Positions 8,025-16,207 of a stretch of DNA of 64,000 nt are shown here, in pieces. The notes beneath the pieces are model-generated. The model was not told the origin of the DNA, made no database searches, and saw nothing but the letters and a program-made list of their open reading frames with translations. The DNA lies in assembly GCA_910576815.1 (NCBI GenBank), contig CAJTKA010000002.1:62001-126000 (forward strand), read 5' to 3'. The position numbers and the translations under genes are program-made. The stretch is from an uncultured Lachnospiraceae bacterium. Lineage in GTDB: Bacteria > Bacillota > Clostridia > Lachnospirales > Lachnospiraceae. Position 1 is the first letter of the stretch. Each line of letters starts with the position of its first letter.

Positions 8025-8927
8025 CTATTTTTCGTTTTTTCGCAGATGCACATCCATCTGCGGATAAGGAATCGAAATACCCGCTTCATCCAGCGTATAC
8101 TTTGCCGCCTCTGTCAGCCGCCACTTTGTTTCCCAGAACAGTTCGTTTGTACTGTAGCAGCGCAGGCACAAAACCACACTGCTGTCCGCCAGTTCATCGA
8201 CAAACACCCGCATCTCCTGCTCCTGCAATACGCCCGGATCCGTGCTTATCACCGCAAGCAGCACCTCCTTTGCCCTGCGGATATCCGCCTCATAGGAAAT
8301 GCCGATCTTAATATCCATCCTGCGTTCTTCGGTAGTGCTCATATTGAGGATATTCGAGTTAGCCAGGGTTCCGTTTGGCACGATCACAATATGTCTGTCA
8401 GGCGTGATCAATCTGGTGTAAAAAAGCTGCACCTCCTCCACCGTGCCCTCATTTCCGGCAGCATCCCTGATATAATCTCCGACCTTAAACGGCTTTAAGA
8501 GCAGGATCAACACGCCGCCTGCAAAGTTTGACAAGCTCCCCTGCACCGCCAGACCGATGGCTACACCTGCAGAGCCTACCAATGCCACCACGCTGGTGGC
8601 ATCCAGCCCAAAGTAGGAAGCGATCATAAAGAGCAGCAGAATATAGAGCACCGCCTTGACAAGGGAATCCAGAAAACGGCTCACACCCACATCCACATTG
8701 CGGCGCGCAAAAGCCTTCCGCATGATCCTGCGAATCAGTTTAATGAACTGTATACCAATAAAGAGCACCACCAGCGCCAGCAGCACTCTGACGCCCAGAC
8801 GGAGCAGTTTTTCGGGCAGTTCCTGTAAATAGCGCTCAATCAGCCCCACGTTCAGTTCATCCGACGCGATATACTCAATCTCCCTGATCTGTTCTTCTAC
8901 AACCTGATCCTCCATACGAATCTCCAT
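8025..8927 (-). CDS. mscS: Small-conductance mechanosensitive channel, MscS family
   Basis: MscS channels open under membrane tension and release solutes during osmotic downshock. The 300-residue protein has TM segments at about 48-70 and 87-108 and the pore helix from about 113, with the Gly/Ala-rich pattern GSAGVAIGLAVQGSLSNF. It is followed by KPFKVGDYI and a soluble beta/alpha-beta vestibule, as in E. coli MscS (286 residues). The first 45 residues are an amphipathic acidic N-terminal extension. It begins 3 nt after the glgB stop, so the two are co-transcribed; no functional link is apparent. Confidence 0.93.
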   Translation of the reverse strand: MEIRMEDQVVEEQIREIEYIASDELNVGLIERYLQELPEKLLRLGVRVLLALVVLFIGIQFIKLIRRIMRKAFARRNVDVGVSRFLDSLVKAVLYILLLFMIASYFGLDATSVVALVGSAGVAIGLAVQGSLSNFAGGVLILLLKPFKVGDYIRDAAGNEGTVEEVQLFYTRLITPDRHIVIVPNGTLANSNILNMSTTEERRMDIKIGISYEADIRRAKEVLLAVISTDPGVLQEQEMRVFVDELADSSVVLCLRCYSTNELFWETKWRLTEAAKYTLDEAGISIPYPQMDVHLRKNEK

Positions 8928-8930
8928 TTC

Positions 8931-11657
8931 CTATTTTTCATTGTCTGTCGCTTTTTCTGTGGCTGTTTTCTTGGTTGCGGGCTTTTCTGTTGTGGCAGGC
9001 AGGTTTGCTGTCTCGCCTTTCGCTGTTGCAGGCTGCTTTCCTGTCCCGTTCTTCGCTGCCGCAGATTTCTTTGCTGTCTCGCCTTTCACTGATGCAGACT
9101 TCTTTGCCGCCCCGTTCTTCGTTGCCGCAGGTCTCTTTGCTGTCTCACCTCTCGCTGCCGCAGGCTTCTTTGCTGCCGCCTTCGGCTTCTTCGTCAACTC
9201 CTGTAGCTTCTGCGCTGCCGCTTCCGCCGCCTTCTCTAACACTTCCGCCGCCTTTGCACTCTCTCTGGCTTCCGCAGCTGCCCGTTTTGCCAGCTCCTTC
9301 GCTTCTGCCGCCGCGCGTTTTGCCTGCTCTCTGGCCTCCGCAGCTGCCTGCGCCGTACGCTCCGCTTCTTCCTCGGCAAGCCTTCTCTCCTCAGCCTCCT
9401 TCGCCAGACGTTTCTCCTCGGCGCGCTTTTTCTCAATGGCTGCCTTTTCCTCCTTTGTATATGGCGTATAGGAGAAGATGCTGATGCTTAAGGGCGCACT
9501 CACCATGTCGATCGCATAGGGTTTGCCGTCCCACTCAGTCTCGATCGTCTCACAGACCGCCTTATTGACAATGCCGTCGCCACCGTAAGCCATATCGTCC
9601 GTATTAAAGACCTCCTGATATTTTCCCTCGCAGGGCACACCCACGCGAAATTCCTGTCTGGCGTCGGCAAAATTCGCCACCACCACCAGCATATCTTTGA
9701 TATCATCGGTCTTTCGTATATAGGACAACATACAGGCGTTTGGTGTGATGCAGTTGATCCACTCAAAGCCTTCCCAAGAGGTATCTTTCTCATAAAGGGC
9801 AGGCGAAGCCTTATAAAATTGATTGAGCGCCGCCACCATCTGATTGAGTTTCTTATGATCCGCATGCTCCAAAAGCCCCCACTCTACGGCACGCTTCTCA
9901 TTGAATTCACTGTACTCGCCGATATCCTGCCCCATGAAGAACAGCTTCTTCCCGGGATGGGTCATATGGTAAGCATAGGTCAGGCGCAGATTGGCAAACT
10001 GCTTTTTTCGCTCCCCGGGCATCCTCCCGAGAAGCGTGCCCTTGCCATGTACCACCTCGTCATGCGACAGAACCAGAATAAACTTTTCACTGTAAGCATA
10101 GATCATACTGAAAGTCAGGTCATTGTGCCTGCCCGAACGGAAAAAGGGATCTGTGGCGATATAGCCCAGATAATCGTTCATAAAGCCCATATTCCATTTG
10201 AGATCAAAGCCGAGCCCATCCTCCGAAAGATCACCCGTGACCTTGGGCCAGGCCGTGGATTCCTCCGCGATCATCAGCACGCCGGGATTTCTCTTTTTCA
10301 TGATAGAGTTTAGGTGCTTTAATAATTCCACTGCCTCCAGATTTTCATGACCGCCGTAGATGTTCGCCACCCACTCGCCGTCGTTCTTTCCATAGTCCAG
10401 ATAAAGCATGGAAGCCACCGCATCAATGCGAATACCGTCGGCATGATACTGCTCCGCCCAATAAAGGGCATTTGCGATCAGATAATTGCTCACCTGCGGC
10501 CTGCCATAGTTATAAATCAATGTGCCCCAATGCGGGTGATAGCCCTGTCTGGGATCCTGATGCTCGTAGAGGCAGGTGCCGTCAAAATTAGACAAGCCAT
10601 AGGTATCTCTGGGAAAATGGGCGGGCACCCAGTCAAGGATCACGCCGATCCCCGCCGCGTGCATCTCGTCCATAAAATACATTAAATCTTCAGGCGTACC
10701 GTAACGGGCGGTAGGCGCATAATAACCAATCACCTGATAACCCCAGGATTCGTCTAACGGATGCTCCATCACCGGCATCAGCTCGATATGGGTATAGCCC
10801 ATCCGCTTCACATAGTCAATGATCTTCGGTGCAAGTTCTCTGTAGGTATAAAACTCTCTGCCGTCCGAAGGCTTCTCGAAGGAACCCAGATAGACTTCAT
10901 AGATGCTCATGGGCTTGTCTTCCGCCTGCAAGGCCGCCCTGTTTTTCAGCCATTTCTGATCCTTCCACTTGTAGTCTGTGATATCCCGCACCACCGAAGC
11001 ACTGTCCGGTCTCAGCTGTGCGCCAAATCCGTAAGGATCCGCCTTCAGATAGACCAACCCGCTCTTGGCCTTGATCTCAAATTTATAGCAGTCACCCTCC
11101 TTCACATCGGGCAGGAATATCTCAAAAATACCGGAATCCCACAGCCGCCGCATTTGGTGCGCTCTGCCATCCCAGCCGTTAAAATCTCCCACCACGCTGA
11201 CCCGCAGCGCATTCGGCGCCCAGACCGCAAATACCGTGCCGGTAACCCCGTTCAGCACCATCGGATGCGCACCCAGCTTCTCATAAACGGTATAGTGGAT
11301 CCCTGCCGCAAACTTTTCCGTATCCTGCTTTGTGATCTGCGGCGCAAAATTATAGGGGTCACGCACTTTCTTAAGGCTCCCGTTTGCCGCCTCCACCACA
11401 TACTCATAGGCGGGAATCGCCTTCCCAGGCAAAAGCAGGGCAAAATAACCCTCCTCGTCAGCTTCCTCCATCCGATAACTTTTGTCTCCGTCCAAAAGCT
11501 GTAAGCGCACACTCTTTGCCCCCGGCTGGAAGGTCTGCACCAACACGGAGCTTCCCGTCACATGCGCCCCTAAGATATCGTGGGGGTGATCCGACTCCGA
11601 GTAAACGATCTCCTCGATCTGTGCCCAATTCATCAACTTATATAATTTTTTATTCAT
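8931..11657 (-). CDS. glgB: 1,4-alpha-glucan branching enzyme with Ala/Lys-rich tail
   Basis: GlgB introduces alpha-1,6 branches into glycogen. Residues 1-120 form an N-terminal beta module, about 125-225 a CBM48 module, and about 250-620 the GH13 barrel. The catalytic residues are present: nucleophile D412 (GIRIDAV), acid/base E465 (IAEES) and D533 (SHDEVVHGK). A C-terminal beta domain ends near residue 733. Then follows an extra 175 residues not usual in GlgB: a charged Ala/Glu/Lys/Arg coiled-coil stretch (about 736-830), then a Lys/Ala/Pro-rich region with repeats such as KKPAAARGETAKRPA. The frame is continuous and there is no internal start with a ribosome binding site. It sits between a DUF1015 gene and mscS; no other glycogen genes are in the window. 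Confidence 0.95.
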   Translation of the reverse strand: MNKKLYKLMNWAQIEEIVYSESDHPHDILGAHVTGSSVLVQTFQPGAKSVRLQLLDGDKSYRMEEADEEGYFALLLPGKAIPAYEYVVEAANGSLKKVRDPYNFAPQITKQDTEKFAAGIHYTVYEKLGAHPMVLNGVTGTVFAVWAPNALRVSVVGDFNGWDGRAHQMRRLWDSGIFEIFLPDVKEGDCYKFEIKAKSGLVYLKADPYGFGAQLRPDSASVVRDITDYKWKDQKWLKNRAALQAEDKPMSIYEVYLGSFEKPSDGREFYTYRELAPKIIDYVKRMGYTHIELMPVMEHPLDESWGYQVIGYYAPTARYGTPEDLMYFMDEMHAAGIGVILDWVPAHFPRDTYGLSNFDGTCLYEHQDPRQGYHPHWGTLIYNYGRPQVSNYLIANALYWAEQYHADGIRIDAVASMLYLDYGKNDGEWVANIYGGHENLEAVELLKHLNSIMKKRNPGVLMIAEESTAWPKVTGDLSEDGLGFDLKWNMGFMNDYLGYIATDPFFRSGRHNDLTFSMIYAYSEKFILVLSHDEVVHGKGTLLGRMPGERKKQFANLRLTYAYHMTHPGKKLFFMGQDIGEYSEFNEKRAVEWGLLEHADHKKLNQMVAALNQFYKASPALYEKDTSWEGFEWINCITPNACMLSYIRKTDDIKDMLVVVANFADARQEFRVGVPCEGKYQEVFNTDDMAYGGDGIVNKAVCETIETEWDGKPYAIDMVSAPLSISIFSYTPYTKEEKAAIEKKRAEEKRLAKEAEERRLAEEEAERTAQAAAEAREQAKRAAAEAKELAKRAAAEARESAKAAEVLEKAAEAAAQKLQELTKKPKAAAKKPAAARGETAKRPAATKNGAAKKSASVKGETAKKSAAAKNGTGKQPATAKGETANLPATTEKPATKKTATEKATDNEK

Positions 11658-11719
11658 CTGGCCCCTCCCGTCATTGTCGTTTCTATCCGAGGCTGCTTAG
11701 CAGTCCTCACAGAGTAAAT

Positions 11720-12958
11720 TTACTCTATTTTGTGGATCAACAGCCCGCTCCGCAGTTTCGGCTCAAACCAGGTAGATTTCGGAGGCATCAGCTTCCCTGC
11801 GTCCGAGACGGCAAAAAGTTCGTGAATATCCGTAGGGAACATGGCAAATGCCACCTTCGCGTCCGTATGTACCCGCCGCTCCAACTCCGCAAGCCCTCTG
11901 ATCCCGCCCACAAAATCGATCCGCCGATCCGTCTTCGGGTCTTTGATACCGAAAGCCGGTTCCAAAAGGTATCTTTGCAGGATCGCCACATCCAGATCCT
12001 CTACCGGGTCGTTTGTATAACATCTGTTATTTATTGTCAGCCGATACCAATGATCCGCATAATACATACCGATCTCACCTTTTTTCTGCGGATGATAAGG
12101 CTCTTTACCCAGCTTTTCTACTTGAAAGGCTTTCTCCATCACGGCAAAAAAAGCGGTCTCGTCAAAGTCCTCTCCCGGCTTCACCACACGATTGTAATCC
12201 ATGATCATCAACTGATCATCCGGAAAAATCACGGATAAAAAGTAGTTGAACTCCTCCTGCCCCGTATAGTCAGGAAAGGCTGCCCGCCGCTTCTTCGAGA
12301 CATTCACCGCCGAGGCGCATCTATGATGGCCGTCCGCAATGTAAATAGAATCCACCTTCGCAAACGCTAAACGGATCCGCTCTACAGCCGTCTCTTCATC
12401 GATCACCCAGATCCTGTGCGTGATCCCGTCATTTGCCGTAAAATCATAGACAGGCGGCGTCTCCATCGCACGCTTCACCTCCCGCTCGATCTCCTCCCGC
12501 CTTCTGTAAGCCAAAAAAATCGGCCCGGTCTGCGCACTGCACACATCCACATGGCGGATACGGTCAGCTTCCTTGTCAGCACGGGTGTTTTCATGCTTTT
12601 TGATCACCTGTCTGTCATAGTCATCTACACTGGCGCAGGCGCCAATCCCCACCTGAGATCTGCCGTCCATCACCAGTTCATAAACATAGTATGCCCGCTT
12701 TTCCTCCTGCAGGAAAAATCCGTCCTCGATCATCTGATCAAGCATCTTTCTTGCCTTCTCATAGACCTCGGACGCATACATATCATAGTCTTCCGAAAAC
12801 TGTGTCTCCGGTCTGTCGATCCTAAGAAATGAGTAATCATCCCCCTTGACCGCCTCTGCCGCCTCCTGTCTGCTGTAGACGTCATAGGGCAGGGCCGCGA
12901 TCTTCTCCGCCAGATCCGCCCTGGGCCTGATGGCCTGAAATGGAATGATATCTGCCAT
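11720..12958 (-). CDS. DUF1015 family protein
   Basis: The 412-residue soluble protein fits the DUF1015 family throughout. It has an N-terminal IIPFQAIRPR and LPYDVYSRQEA, a conserved KHENTRADKEADR near residue 135, and IADGHHRCASA around residue 212. The DGHHR motif resembles that of ParB-like serine kinases, so a nucleotide- or phosphate-related activity is possible, but I infer this only from the motif. It has a promoter of its own and is followed by glgB after 62 nt. It lies next to, but is not transcribed with, serC-serA. The true function is not known to me. Confidence 0.88.
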   Translation of the reverse strand: MADIIPFQAIRPRADLAEKIAALPYDVYSRQEAAEAVKGDDYSFLRIDRPETQFSEDYDMYASEVYEKARKMLDQMIEDGFFLQEEKRAYYVYELVMDGRSQVGIGACASVDDYDRQVIKKHENTRADKEADRIRHVDVCSAQTGPIFLAYRRREEIEREVKRAMETPPVYDFTANDGITHRIWVIDEETAVERIRLAFAKVDSIYIADGHHRCASAVNVSKKRRAAFPDYTGQEEFNYFLSVIFPDDQLMIMDYNRVVKPGEDFDETAFFAVMEKAFQVEKLGKEPYHPQKKGEIGMYYADHWYRLTINNRCYTNDPVEDLDVAILQRYLLEPAFGIKDPKTDRRIDFVGGIRGLAELERRVHTDAKVAFAMFPTDIHELFAVSDAGKLMPPKSTWFEPKLRSGLLIHKIE

Positions 12959-13005
12959 CCTTCCTCCGTCCTTTCCCTGTCTGCATTCTGAAAATACTTA
13001 TGTTT

Positions 13006-13034
13006 ATTCTAACAAATTCCGCTGGTCACTACAA
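13006..13034 (-). promoter_or_regulatory. Promoter of the DUF1015 gene
   Basis: Minus strand: -35 TTGTAG (13034-13029), 17-nt spacer, -10 TAGAAT (13011-13006). The leader is about 45 nt and ends with AGGACGGAGGAAGG before the ATG. Confidence 0.6.
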
Positions 13035-13130
13035 GTAAATCGTGGTAAAATATGTGCGGACGGGAAATGCCTTTGGTTTTAAGCCTGTTCATACTCGAAT
13101 CATAGCAAAAAGAAGGAAAGGAAGAATACC

Positions 13131-13415
13131 ATGACCCCTGAAAATAAAAAGATTTTAGACCGTATCAACGCCTATGCCGAAAAAGCCTTGGCTGATATCG
13201 ATCCGCAAAAGACCCCAATCTCCTCTCAGCTGGAAACCTTAAAGCCTGTGATGGAGGAACTTTCCAAAGAAACAGGAAAATCGGTGGAGGATATCTTCAT
13301 CCTCTATATGGATCTTGCCAGTGAAGCCGCCGTGGAAGCGGAAAAGCAATTACAGGCGGCGCTGGATGACGACGAGGATGCTAATTTCTCCTCCATTGCT
13401 AATCGGCTGCAGTAA
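13131..13415 (+). CDS. Small helical hypothetical protein (94 aa)
   Basis: I do not recognise this protein. It is acidic, predicted almost wholly helical, with no Cys and no membrane segment, and ends in an Asp-rich stretch. The ATG is preceded by AAGAAGGAAAGGAAG. It is the only plus-strand gene among its minus-strand neighbours, and three hairpins follow it before the convergent serA gene. Its codon use looks like the rest of the window, so I consider it a real gene of unknown role. Confidence 0.7.
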   Translation: MTPENKKILDRINAYAEKALADIDPQKTPISSQLETLKPVMEELSKETGKSVEDIFILYMDLASEAAVEAEKQLQAALDDDEDANFSSIANRLQ

Positions 13416-13440
13416 CAACTTGTCATTTTCAGGATAAAAA

Positions 13441-13484
13441 ATCGAGTGCCCGCGCACTCGATTGAGAGAATGCTTCGCATTCTC
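13441..13484. repeat. Two adjacent perfect hairpins
   Basis: Two palindromes lie side by side in the convergent gap after the 94-aa gene: ATCGAGTGC paired with GCACTCGAT around a 4-nt loop (13441-13462), and GAGAATGC paired with GCATTCTC around TTC (13466-13484). Neither is followed by a T-tract, so they are not obvious terminators by themselves. Confidence 0.75.
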
Positions 13485-13527
13485 CCTAAATGATTTACAC
13501 TGTCGCACTTTCCTATAAAGTAAAAAC

Positions 13528-13557
13528 AAGGGCTTGCTTAAAATTAGCAAGCCCTTT
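13528..13557. terminator. Bidirectional terminator between convergent genes
   Basis: An 11-bp stem (AAGGGCTTGCT with AGCAAGCCCTT) and a 7-nt AT loop, flanked by an A-rich stretch on one side and TTTTG on the other. It can end serA transcripts (minus) and those of the 94-aa gene (plus). Confidence 0.85.
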
Positions 13558-13619
13558 TGTCATTCATTCTTATTATGCTCCGCACCTATCACATCAGGTC
13601 GAGCGCCCATCTCATCGCC

Positions 13620-14783
13620 CTATTTTACCACTCTCACACGGAACACCCCGTCGATGGACTGCAGCTTCTCAATGATCTCCTTCGATGCCGGCTGTTCGAT
13701 ATCCAGCATGGTATAAGCCACATCCCCTTTGGATTTATTGGTCATATCGGAGATATTGATGTTGTTATCGCCGAAGCAAGCGGTAAACTTGGTGATCATA
13801 TTGGCAATATTCTTATGGAAGATCGCCACACGGCCCGCCTGTTCGCAGATGCCCATATCACATCTGGGATAGTTCACGCTGTTTGTGATATTGCCGTTTT
13901 CCAGATAGTTTTTCAGCTCCTTGACTGCCATCACCGCACAGTTGTCCTCAGATTCCTCGGTAGACGCGCCCAAGTGCGGGATCACGATGCAGCCTTCCTG
14001 TCCCGCAGTCGTAGCGTTCGGGAAATCAGACACATACTTTCTCACCTTGCCTGCCTTGATCGCCGCAAGCACAGCCGTCTCATCCACCAGCAAATCTCTG
14101 GCAAAATTCAAGAGGATCACGCCGTCCTTCATCTGGTCAAGCGCCTCTTTGCCAATCATGCCCTTTGTGGCATCCATTAACGGCACATGGATGGTAATGA
14201 TATCACACTCCGCATAAATATCCTCCACGTGGATCACATGCTTGACATCACGGCTCAAGTTCCAGGCCGCATCCACGGACACATAAGGATCATAGCCGTA
14301 CACTTCCATGCCCAGATGCTTTGCCACATTCGCCACCCTGACACCAATGGCACCGAGGCCGATGATGCCCAGCTTCTTGCCCTCGATCTCCGTACCGGCA
14401 AAAGTCTTCTTCGCTTTCTCGGCATTCTTGCCCACATTCTCGTCCGTCTGATTCTCTTTGACCCACTCGATACCGCCCACAACGTCACGGGAAGCAAGAA
14501 GCATTCCCGCGATCACCAACTCCTTCACGCCGTTTGCGTTGGCGCCGGGCGTATTAAAGACCACGATACCTTTCTCCGCACACTTATCGAGCGGAATGTT
14601 GTTGACGCCTGCGCCTGCGCGGGCGATGGCTAAAAGCCCCTGCGGCAGCTCCATGTCGTGCATGGCTGCGCTTCTGACCAGAATGCCTTCCGCTTCCTCA
14701 ACATTTTCCGTCATCGTGTACCGATCGCTGAACTTATCCAGACCCACCTGCGCGATGGGATTTAAGCAATGATATTTGAACAT
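13620..14783 (-). CDS. serA: D-3-phosphoglycerate dehydrogenase
   Basis: SerA oxidises 3-phosphoglycerate to 3-phosphohydroxypyruvate, the first step of serine synthesis. The 387-residue protein has the NAD-binding Rossmann motif LGIIGLGAIGVRVA near residue 134 and FNTPGANANGVKELV near residue 85. Its active-site His is in IPHLGASTEESE, and a C-terminal ACT domain (about 318-387) suits feedback control by serine. It starts 59 nt after serC, which makes the next enzyme, so the two form an operon. Confidence 0.96.
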   Translation of the reverse strand: MFKYHCLNPIAQVGLDKFSDRYTMTENVEEAEGILVRSAAMHDMELPQGLLAIARAGAGVNNIPLDKCAEKGIVVFNTPGANANGVKELVIAGMLLASRDVVGGIEWVKENQTDENVGKNAEKAKKTFAGTEIEGKKLGIIGLGAIGVRVANVAKHLGMEVYGYDPYVSVDAAWNLSRDVKHVIHVEDIYAECDIITIHVPLMDATKGMIGKEALDQMKDGVILLNFARDLLVDETAVLAAIKAGKVRKYVSDFPNATTAGQEGCIVIPHLGASTEESEDNCAVMAVKELKNYLENGNITNSVNYPRCDMGICEQAGRVAIFHKNIANMITKFTACFGDNNINISDMTNKSKGDVAYTMLDIEQPASKEIIEKLQSIDGVFRVRVVK

Positions 14784-14842
14784 CTGTACTGCCTTCCTTT
14801 ACTTATTTATTATATTACGCCTGTTATTTACAGCAATATCTC

Positions 14843-15925
14843 TCATGCGTTTTCTTTTTCAAATTGTTTCATAAAAGCAACCAGCTTCTCCACGCCCTCG
14901 ATTGGCATCGCATTGTAGATGCTGGCGCGCATGCCGCCGACGGATCTGTGTCCTTTGAGGTTCACGAAGCCTGCCGCCGTAGCTTCCTTGATGAATTTGG
15001 CATCCATCTCGTCATTCCCCGTCACGAAAGGTACGTTCATCAAGGATCTGTCCTCTTTTCTGACCGTTCCCTTGAACAGGCTGCTCTCATCCAGGAAATC
15101 ATACAGGATCTTTGCCTTCTTTTCATTTAAGGCTTTCATCGCCTCGAGGCCGCCGTTCTTTAAGAGCCACTTGAACACCTTGCCGCAGATATAGATACCG
15201 TAGCAGGGCGGCGTATTATAAAGGGATTCATTATCCGCGTGCACCTTGAATTTCATCATGGTGGGCGTGCCAGGAAGCACATCATCCGTCAAAAGGTCTT
15301 CCCTGATGATCACCACCTGTGTACCCGCAGGGCCCACATTCTTCTGCACGCCTGCATAGACCAGACCGTATTTCGTCAAGTCCATCGGCTCTGATAAAAA
15401 GCAGGAGGACACGTCGGACACCAGGATCTTGCCCTTGGTGTTTGGCAGCGTATGGAACTTTGTGCCGTAAATCGTATTGTTTTCACAGATATATACATAA
15501 TCCATATCTTCCGTTATGGGAAGATCGGAGCAGTCCGGAATGTAAGAGAAGGTCTCGTCTGCGGAGGACGCAAGCTCCACCGCCTCGCCGTAGATCTTTG
15601 CCTCAGCAAAGGCCTTTTTCGCCCACTGACCTGTCAGGATATAGCCCGCCTTCTTATTTTTCATCAGATTCATGGGCACGGACGCAAACAAAAGGCTCGC
15701 GCCGCCCTGTAAAAATAACACCTTATAGTTATCGGGAATATTCAGTAAAGTACGAAGATCCGCCTCCGCCTCCTTGATGATCCCGTCATAGACCTTGGAA
15801 CGGTGGCTCATCTCCATCACGGACATCCCCGATCCCTTATAGTCAAGCATTTCTTCCGCTGCTTCCCGAAGCACTTCCTCCGGTAACACTGCGGGACCCG
15901 CTGAAAAATTATACACTCTGGACAC
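14843..15925 (-). CDS. serC: Phosphoserine aminotransferase
   Basis: SerC transfers an amino group from glutamate to 3-phosphohydroxypyruvate, giving phosphoserine. The 360-residue length is typical. FSAGPAVLP at the N-terminus, GGASLLFASVPMNL near residue 75 and GVQKNVGPAG around residue 193 (the PLP Lys is in this motif) identify the family. The start is GTG with GGGAGGAGATAACA before it. It is first in the serC-serA operon and has a good promoter just upstream. A phosphoserine phosphatase is not in the window. Confidence 0.97.
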   Translation of the reverse strand: MSRVYNFSAGPAVLPEEVLREAAEEMLDYKGSGMSVMEMSHRSKVYDGIIKEAEADLRTLLNIPDNYKVLFLQGGASLLFASVPMNLMKNKKAGYILTGQWAKKAFAEAKIYGEAVELASSADETFSYIPDCSDLPITEDMDYVYICENNTIYGTKFHTLPNTKGKILVSDVSSCFLSEPMDLTKYGLVYAGVQKNVGPAGTQVVIIREDLLTDDVLPGTPTMMKFKVHADNESLYNTPPCYGIYICGKVFKWLLKNGGLEAMKALNEKKAKILYDFLDESSLFKGTVRKEDRSLMNVPFVTGNDEMDAKFIKEATAAGFVNLKGHRSVGGMRASIYNAMPIEGVEKLVAFMKQFEKENA

Positions 15926-15969
15926 TGTTATCTCCTCCCGTCTTCATTCGTTTCCGTTTCCAAAATTCC

Positions 15970-15998
15970 ATTTTACGCCACTATTATGTTTTCGTCAA
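15970..15998 (-). promoter_or_regulatory. Promoter of serC-serA
   Basis: Minus strand: -35 TTGACG (15998-15993), 17-nt spacer, -10 TAAAAT (15975-15970), with the transcript starting about 40 nt before the serC GTG. Confidence 0.75.
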
Positions 15999-16020
15999 TG
16001 ATTTTATCGCTCAGCACACC

Positions 16021-16130
16021 CGAGTTTGCGAAGCAAATCTCGAGATTGAGCTTTGCTCAATCTGACATTTCGCAAAACGCGCTTTCAGCGCTTTCCCGCT
16101 GCTTTGCAGCTTCTTTTGCTCATTAGCGGG
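16021..16130. repeat. Cluster of small hairpins between ldt and serC
   Basis: Several hairpins follow each other: CGAGTTTGC with GCAAATCTCG (one bulge, 16021-16042), a perfect 9-bp AGATTGAGC/GCTCAATCT stem (16043-16063), GCTGC/GCAGC (16098-16110), and CCCGCT with AGCGGG enclosing the last (16095-16130). The 16131-16207 remainder holds a copy of a short motif GCACGATTTGCCTG also seen near 34142 and 63351. No gene is apparent here. Confidence 0.6.
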
Positions 16131-16207
16131 CGCTCCCTCAGAGCTTCATTTTTCAGTCAAATTCGTACAAGCACGATTTGCCTGTATAATTCGCTCTGGC
16201 TGAGCTG

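Noticed and set aside
8931..9460. GlgB tail as a separate H1-like gene or frameshift fusion
   Set aside because: The frame is continuous and no internal ATG has a ribosome binding site near the domain boundary.
8941..9484. Two long plus-strand frames opposite the glgB tail
   Set aside because: They come from the repetitive Ala/Lys codons read backwards (strings of Ala, Phe, Ser, Leu).
11384..12238. 284-codon plus-strand frame opposite glgB/DUF1015
   Set aside because: Shadow of two real genes; basic, low-complexity translation and no start signal.
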